From NCBI GenBank assembly GCA_000415505.1, contig KE354250.1, forward strand, positions 1 through 36,314: a stretch of 36,314 bases of DNA. The letters are read 5' to 3'. The stretch comes from Streptomyces afghaniensis 772 (GTDB lineage: Bacteria; Actinomycetota; Actinomycetes; Streptomycetales; Streptomycetaceae). Both the position numbers and the translations under genes were made by a program. Under the pieces are notes generated by a model. The model saw nothing but the letters and a program-made list of their open reading frames with translations, ran no database searches and was not told where the DNA came from. This document shows, piece after piece, positions 32,509 through 36,314 of the stretch. How positions within the stretch are numbered: the first letter of the stretch is position 1; each line of letters opens with the position of its first letter.

Positions 32509-33417
32509 TCACGGGAAGGGGCGGCCGGTGATCACGGCCGCCACCGTCGTCCCGCGCGGGAAGGCGCCTTCGCCGGCCAGGGCGACGAGTCCGTACAGCA
32601 GCTTCGCCACATACAGGCGTTCGACGGGCAGTCCGTGACGGTGCTCGAAGTCCGCGGCGAAGGCGTCGAGCTCGTCGGGCACGCGCGCGTAGCCGCCGAA
32701 GTGGAAGCGGTCGTCGAGGCTCCAGGTGCCGCGCGGGCCGCCGAAGGCCTGCTGCTGCAGGGAGGTGACGTCGGTGGTCAGGAAGCCGCCCTTGAGGACC
32801 GGGACACCGAGGGCACGCTGCCTGGGGGTGAGTCCGGCCGCCAGTCCTGCCAGCGTGCCACCGGTGCCGCAGGCCACGGCGACGACATCGGCCTGGTCGT
32901 GCAGCTCGGCGCCGAGCGCCCGGCAGCCGCGTACGGCCCGCGCGTTGCTGCCGCCCTCGGGGACGACGTACGCCTCCTCCGCGTCCGACGCGCGCAGGAT
33001 CGCGGCCAGGGTCCGCGGCTCGGACTTGCGGCGGTACGTCGCCCGGTCGACGAAGTGCAGCCGCATGCCGTCGGCCGTACAGCGCCTCAGCGAGGGGTTG
33101 AGGGGCCGGCCGGCCAGCTCCTCGCCGCGTACGACGCCGACTGTGGGGATGCCGAGCAGCCGGCCGGCCGCGGCCGTGGCACGCAGGTGGTTGGAGTAGG
33201 CGCCCCCGAAGGTGACGACGGTACGGCCGGCCGCAGCGGCGAGGTTCGGCGCCAGCTTGCGCCACTTGTTGCCGATCAGCTCCGGGTGGATCAGGTCGTC
33301 CCGCTTCAGCACCAGCCGGACGCCGTGGCGCTCGAACCGGCTGTCCACGACCTCCTGCACCGGCGAGGGCAGCCGCGGACGCAGTACGGCGGATCCGGGG
33401 GTGTCGGGGCTGGTCAC
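32509..33417 (-). CDS. PLP-dependent ACC deaminase/D-cysteine desulfhydrase family enzyme
   Basis: This 302-residue fold-type II PLP enzyme has its Schiff-base lysine at Lys51 (LIGNKWRKL), the substrate-binding TFGGAYSNHLRATAAAG, and the phosphate-binding loop CGTGGTLAGLAAG (residues about 183-195). Members convert 1-aminocyclopropane-1-carboxylate to 2-oxobutyrate and ammonia, or D-cysteine to pyruvate, sulfide and ammonia. Sequence alone does not decide; D-cysteine desulfhydrase is more common outside plant-associated bacteria. The start GTG 33417 lies 6 bases after GACAAT and lacks a ribosome site, suggesting a leaderless message, although it also follows the DUF6010 gene by only 10 bases. 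Confidence 0.88.
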   Translation of the reverse strand: MTSPDTPGSAVLRPRLPSPVQEVVDSRFERHGVRLVLKRDDLIHPELIGNKWRKLAPNLAAAAGRTVVTFGGAYSNHLRATAAAGRLLGIPTVGVVRGEELAGRPLNPSLRRCTADGMRLHFVDRATYRRKSEPRTLAAILRASDAEEAYVVPEGGSNARAVRGCRALGAELHDQADVVAVACGTGGTLAGLAAGLTPRQRALGVPVLKGGFLTTDVTSLQQQAFGGPRGTWSLDDRFHFGGYARVPDELDAFAADFEHRHGLPVERLYVAKLLYGLVALAGEGAFPRGTTVAAVITGRPFP

Positions 33418-33427
33418 CGGGCCATTG

Positions 33428-33892
33428 TCACCCGGGGACGGAGGAGGGGGACTCGGGGCTGACGCCTTCCCGCGATCCCGGGCCCGGCTGCGGATTCCCG
33501 GACCGGCGGCGGCCGCGTACGAGGTCGATGAGTGACGGGCCGCCCCGCAGGCACCAGAGGGCGATCACCGGGTCGCAGATCGCGCAGCCCAGGGAGGAGG
33601 TGTGGGCGAAGGGGATGATCGGGTTGCCCTTGATGTGGTGGACGATGTCCCACGCCGTGTGCAGCAGCCAGCCGACGCCGATCCACGTCCACGACTCCAG
33701 GCCGCGGAAGGCGACGTAGGCGAGCAGCGCGGTGAAGGGGAACTCCCAGCCGCCCATGCCGCCGCCGCTGAGGTACGCCGCACCGGCGCCGCCGACCATG
33801 ACCGCGTTCAGGCGCCGCCGGTGCGGTTCGCGGACGAGGGACATCAACAGGGCGTAGAGGATGCCGATGCCGATCGGCGCGATGTACTGCAT
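33428..33892 (-). CDS. DUF6010 family membrane protein
   Basis: This 154-residue protein has four predicted helices. Its conserved core has a histidine-rich motif, LLHTAWDIVHHIKGNPIIPF, then SSLGCAICDPVIALWCL with two cysteines, the DUF6010 pattern. The C-terminal tail is hydrophilic and low-complexity. The His/Cys content hints at metal binding or a redox role, but no function is known. It is divergent from the encapsulin gene, with 291 bases between starts, and is followed by the PLP-enzyme gene on the same strand. Confidence 0.82.
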   Translation of the reverse strand: MQYIAPIGIGILYALLMSLVREPHRRRLNAVMVGGAGAAYLSGGGMGGWEFPFTALLAYVAFRGLESWTWIGVGWLLHTAWDIVHHIKGNPIIPFAHTSSLGCAICDPVIALWCLRGGPSLIDLVRGRRRSGNPQPGPGSREGVSPESPSSVPG

Positions 33893-34183
33893 GGATGGGC
33901 CGTTTCTGGAGGCGGTGGAAGGAGCGGATCACCACGCTAGATCCGGTTCCGCACGCTCCCCAGCGGCATTACCGACAGGTTCCCACGGGTTGTCGCCAGC
34001 CGTCCGGGGCCGGCCGTGCCGCCCGCGACCGGGCGGGAAAGCAGGGCCCCTGCCCAGTCGTACGAAGATCCATTCCCGCTCTTTCGTGTAATAGCACCGC
34101 GACGCCGTGTGAGGAAGGCTTGAGCGTGCACATCGATGCCCGAGGCATATGGGCGTCGGTCACAACCGGGAGGGCAGTTCTCT
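33893..34183. promoter_or_regulatory. Divergent promoter region of the DUF6010 and encapsulin genes
   Basis: This 291-base gap has no coding frame of its own. An in-frame extension of the encapsulin gene to ATG 34136 is possible but has a poorer ribosome site than ATG 34184. I see no clear operator, dre, SigB-type promoter or strong dyad here; the promoter cannot be placed by eye. Confidence 0.4.
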
Positions 34184-35590
34184 ATGTCGGTAGGCGAAGA
34201 GGTCCGCACGGAGCAGACCAAGCCGCAGCAGAGTCTCGGCACGGCGGCCGCGCGGAACCTGGCCACCACGACCAAGTCCGTGCCGCAGATGCAGGAGATC
34301 AGCTCCCGCTGGCTGCTGCGGATGCTGCCCTGGGTCGATATCCAGGGTGGTACGTACCGGGTGAACCGGCGGCTGACGTTCGCCGTGGGCGACGGCCGGC
34401 TGACGTTCGTGAAGACCGGCGACCGCGTCGAGATCATCCCCGCGGAGCTCGGTGAACTGCCGGCCCTGCGGTCGTACGAGGACGAGGAGGTCCTCTTCGA
34501 GATCGCCCGGCGGTGCGAGCAGCGGGAGATCGCCGCGGGCGAGGTGATCGCCTCGTTCGGCAGCCCGTCCGACGAGGTGTACCTGCTGGCGCACGGCCGG
34601 GTGGAGAAGGTCGGCACGGGCCCGTACGGGGACGACGAGTCCCTCGGAGTCCTCGCCGACGGCGCCTACTTCGGTGACGACGCGCTGCTGGACGAGGACG
34701 CGATCTGGGAGTACACGGCCCGTGCTCTCACCGCGTGCACCGTCCTCGTCCTGCCCCGCGCGGAGTTCGCGCAGATCGCCGAGCGCTCGGACACGCTGCG
34801 CGAACACCTCGAGCAGCGCCGCTCGATCCCCTCGCAGCGCTCCAACAAGTACGGCGAGAAGGAGATCGACCTCGCCGCCGGCCACTCCGGCGAGCCCGAC
34901 ATCCCGCACACGTTCGTCGACTACGAGGCCCGGCCCCGTGAGTACGAACTGAGCGTCGCCCAGACCGTCCTGCGGATCCACACGCGCGTGGCCGACCTCT
35001 ACAACCAGCCCATGAACCAGACCGAGCAGCAGATCCGGCTGACGGTCGAGGCGCTGAAGGAGCGCCAGGAGCACGAGCTCATCAACAACCGCGACTTCGG
35101 TCTCCTGCACAACTGCGAGTACGACCAGCGGATCCAGCCGCACGACGGCGTGCCCGGCCCGGACGACCTGGACGAACTGCTCAGCAGGCGCCGCGGCACC
35201 AAACTGCTCCTCGCCCACCCGCGCGCGATCGCCGCGTTCGGCCGTGAGCTCAACAAGCGAGGGCTCGTCCCCGAGACCATCGACATGGCCGGCAACCGCA
35301 TCCCCACCTGGCGCGGCGTGCCGATCTTCCCGTGCAACAAGATCCCGGTGACCTCGGAGCGGACGACGTCGATCATCGCCATGCGTACCGGCGAGAGCGA
35401 CCAGGGCGTCATCGGTCTGCGGGCCTCCGGCATCCCGGACGAGATCGAGCCGAGCCTGTCGGTGCGCTTCATGGGCATCAACGAACAGGCCATCATCAAG
35501 TACCTGGTCACGGCCTACTACTCGGCCGCGGTCCTGGTACCGGACGCGCTCGGCGTCCTGGAGAACGTCGAGATCGGCCGCTGGCAGTGA
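34184..35590 (+). CDS. Family 2B encapsulin shell protein with inserted cNMP-binding-like domain
   Basis: This 468-residue protein combines a long N-terminal arm, an HK97-type shell fold and an inserted cyclic-nucleotide-binding domain (residues about 98-210). That is the architecture of family 2B encapsulins, which assemble into 60-subunit protein compartments. Shell-fold segments include [25 protein letters not shown] (40-64) and [41 protein letters not shown] (246-286). In the insert the canonical FGE of the phosphate-binding cassette is YFGDDALL, Asp for Glu, while Arg180 is kept. So ligand binding may be altered. GGGAGGG precedes ATG 34184. The next gene encodes a polyprenyl synthase, the usual cargo type. 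Homologues accompany 2-methylisoborneol synthase loci. Confidence 0.92.
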   Translation: MSVGEEVRTEQTKPQQSLGTAAARNLATTTKSVPQMQEISSRWLLRMLPWVDIQGGTYRVNRRLTFAVGDGRLTFVKTGDRVEIIPAELGELPALRSYEDEEVLFEIARRCEQREIAAGEVIASFGSPSDEVYLLAHGRVEKVGTGPYGDDESLGVLADGAYFGDDALLDEDAIWEYTARALTACTVLVLPRAEFAQIAERSDTLREHLEQRRSIPSQRSNKYGEKEIDLAAGHSGEPDIPHTFVDYEARPREYELSVAQTVLRIHTRVADLYNQPMNQTEQQIRLTVEALKERQEHELINNRDFGLLHNCEYDQRIQPHDGVPGPDDLDELLSRRRGTKLLLAHPRAIAAFGRELNKRGLVPETIDMAGNRIPTWRGVPIFPCNKIPVTSERTTSIIAMRTGESDQGVIGLRASGIPDEIEPSLSVRFMGINEQAIIKYLVTAYYSAAVLVPDALGVLENVEIGRWQ

Positions 35591-35701
35591 CGCTTCCGGT
35601 ACGCCGGCCGTGTCCGCGCCCGGCAGCGCGGGTACACCCTCGGGGTACGCACCCAGCGGCAGCGGAAGAGCCACCGTCCGCTCAGTCTCCGAGGCGGTCC
35701 C

Positions 35702-36314
35702 ATGGGTGAGTCCCTTACGGAGTCCAGGACGGAGACGGCGCTGCCCGCCCCCGGTGGGCAGCGCGGTGCCGAGCCCGGGGATGCGGCCGGGGCGCCGGAA
35801 AGGCGGGGGCTCATCGGGACGCAGCGGGACAGCCGGCCGGGACCGGCGGAGGGGCACGAGGCGGTCATGCTCCTGGAGCGGGCCCGGGCGGAGGTCGACC
35901 CGGTACTGCGGGACGCTCTCGGCTCACTGCCCGGGCCGATGCGCCGGGTCGCGCTCTACCACTTCGGCTGGGAGCAGGCGGACGGCACACCGGCCGAGGG
36001 CGGCTCCGGCAAGGCCATCCGGCCCGCGCTCGTCCTCGCCGCGGCGGCCGCTCTCGGCGGACCCGAGGCACGGGCGGCGGCGGTCCGGGCGGCCGCGGCC
36101 GTGGAGCTGGTCCACAACTTCACGTTGCTGCACGACGACGTGATGGACCGGGACACCACCCGGCGGCACCGGCCCACCGCGTGGACCGTGTTCGGCGACC
36201 CCGACGCGGTCCTCGCCGGGGACGCCCTCCAGGCGCTGGCCGTGCGGCTGCTCGCCGAGGACCCGCATCCGGCGGCCCGGGCCGCCACCGCCCGGCTCGC
36301 GGACTGCGTGGTCG
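35702..36314 (+). CDS. Polyprenyl (isoprenyl diphosphate) synthase, likely encapsulin cargo, 3' end cut by the window
   Basis: The first 204 residues are visible; the frame is open at the window edge. After a disordered Gly/Pro/Ala/Glu-rich tail of about 52 residues comes the E-isoprenyl diphosphate synthase fold, with GKAIRP (103-108) and the first aspartate-rich motif DDVMD (145-149) followed by RR. The enzyme joins isopentenyl diphosphate to an allylic diphosphate; chain length cannot be read here. Disordered N-terminal extensions are the targeting signals of family 2 encapsulin cargo. Its place 111 bases after the shell gene on the same strand fits encapsulated cargo. The start ATG 35702 has GAGGCGG upstream; an earlier start is possible. 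Confidence 0.9.
   Translation, partial: MGESLTESRTETALPAPGGQRGAEPGDAAGAPERRGLIGTQRDSRPGPAEGHEAVMLLERARAEVDPVLRDALGSLPGPMRRVALYHFGWEQADGTPAEGGSGKAIRPALVLAAAAALGGPEARAAAVRAAAAVELVHNFTLLHDDVMDRDTTRRHRPTAWTVFGDPDAVLAGDALQALAVRLLAEDPHPAARAATARLADCVV

Noticed and set aside
32489-32517. Direct repeat GTCACGGGAA at the end of the PLP-enzyme gene
   Set aside because: It is two 10-base copies only, one within coding sequence. No array and no mobile-element ends were found.

Overview
The window is high-GC actinobacterial chromosome and almost certainly comes from a Streptomyces. The evidence is the strong third-position GC, frequent GTG starts and apparently leaderless genes, and a gene set that I recall as matching the Streptomyces coelicolor SCO5218-SCO5245 neighbourhood (cyc1/CYP170A1, nrdABS, dasR-dasABCD-nagB, the PdtaS-like kinase, wblE, sigH-ushX). 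There are no tRNA or rRNA genes, insertion sequences, phage genes or CRISPR arrays. SCO-style comparisons are from memory of the families, not from a search.

Layout. (1) 1-4061: a 5'-truncated HD-GYP protein and a second, frameshifted HD-domain membrane protein, a TPR-type protein, and peptide deformylase ending in a very long hairpin. (2) 4220-6741: a short upstream ORF, epi-isozizaene synthase and CYP170A1, which together make the sesquiterpene albaflavenone. (3) 6754-11624 (minus): the class Ia ribonucleotide reductase operon nrdA-nrdB and the regulator nrdS. It is preceded by tandem NrdR boxes and a cobalamin riboswitch. (4) 11635-14104 (minus): a GNAT acetyltransferase, and an SSS-family symporter with its DUF3311 partner. 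(5) 14247-23003: the aminosugar regulon, with dasR, the chitobiose ABC transporter genes dasABC, the GH3 enzyme dasD, a small XRE/membrane-protein pair, nagB, and a divergent SIS-domain protein resembling NagB-II deaminases. DasR operators (dre) lie in the dasR-dasA gap and in the nagB-SIS gap. (6) 23024-24542: a divergent SDR/TetR pair with two matching operators. (7) 24543-26394: an intergenic region whose perfect-core dre lies in a promoter followed by strong hairpins, best read as the small RNA scr5239, and then a PdtaS-type sensor kinase. (8) 26586-30798: wblE (with a CRP-like site), a diacylglycerol-kinase-like lipid kinase, a small membrane protein, sigH with its anti-sigma factor ushX, and a UBP zinc-finger protein. 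(9) 30862-33892: a frameshifted CPA1 Na+/H+ antiporter, a PLP enzyme of the ACC-deaminase/D-cysteine-desulfhydrase family, and a DUF6010 membrane protein. (10) 34184-36314: a family 2B encapsulin shell protein with an inserted cyclic-nucleotide-binding-like domain, followed by a polyprenyl synthase with a disordered N-terminal tail. The polyprenyl synthase is cut by the window end and is the likely encapsulated cargo.

How the genes work together. GlcNAc and chitobiose imported by DasABC and trimmed by DasD would be phosphorylated elsewhere and fed into glycolysis through NagB, possibly alongside the SIS protein. DasR senses the resulting aminosugar phosphates and appears to control the transporter, nagB and the sRNA from this one locus. 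The nrd operon is switched off when vitamin B12 is available, so that the B12-dependent class II reductase encoded elsewhere can take over. The most exciting system is the encapsulin-polyprenyl synthase pair, a candidate protein compartment for isoprenoid precursor synthesis. Two single-base frameshifts, both in C-rich runs, may be sequencing errors or real lesions.
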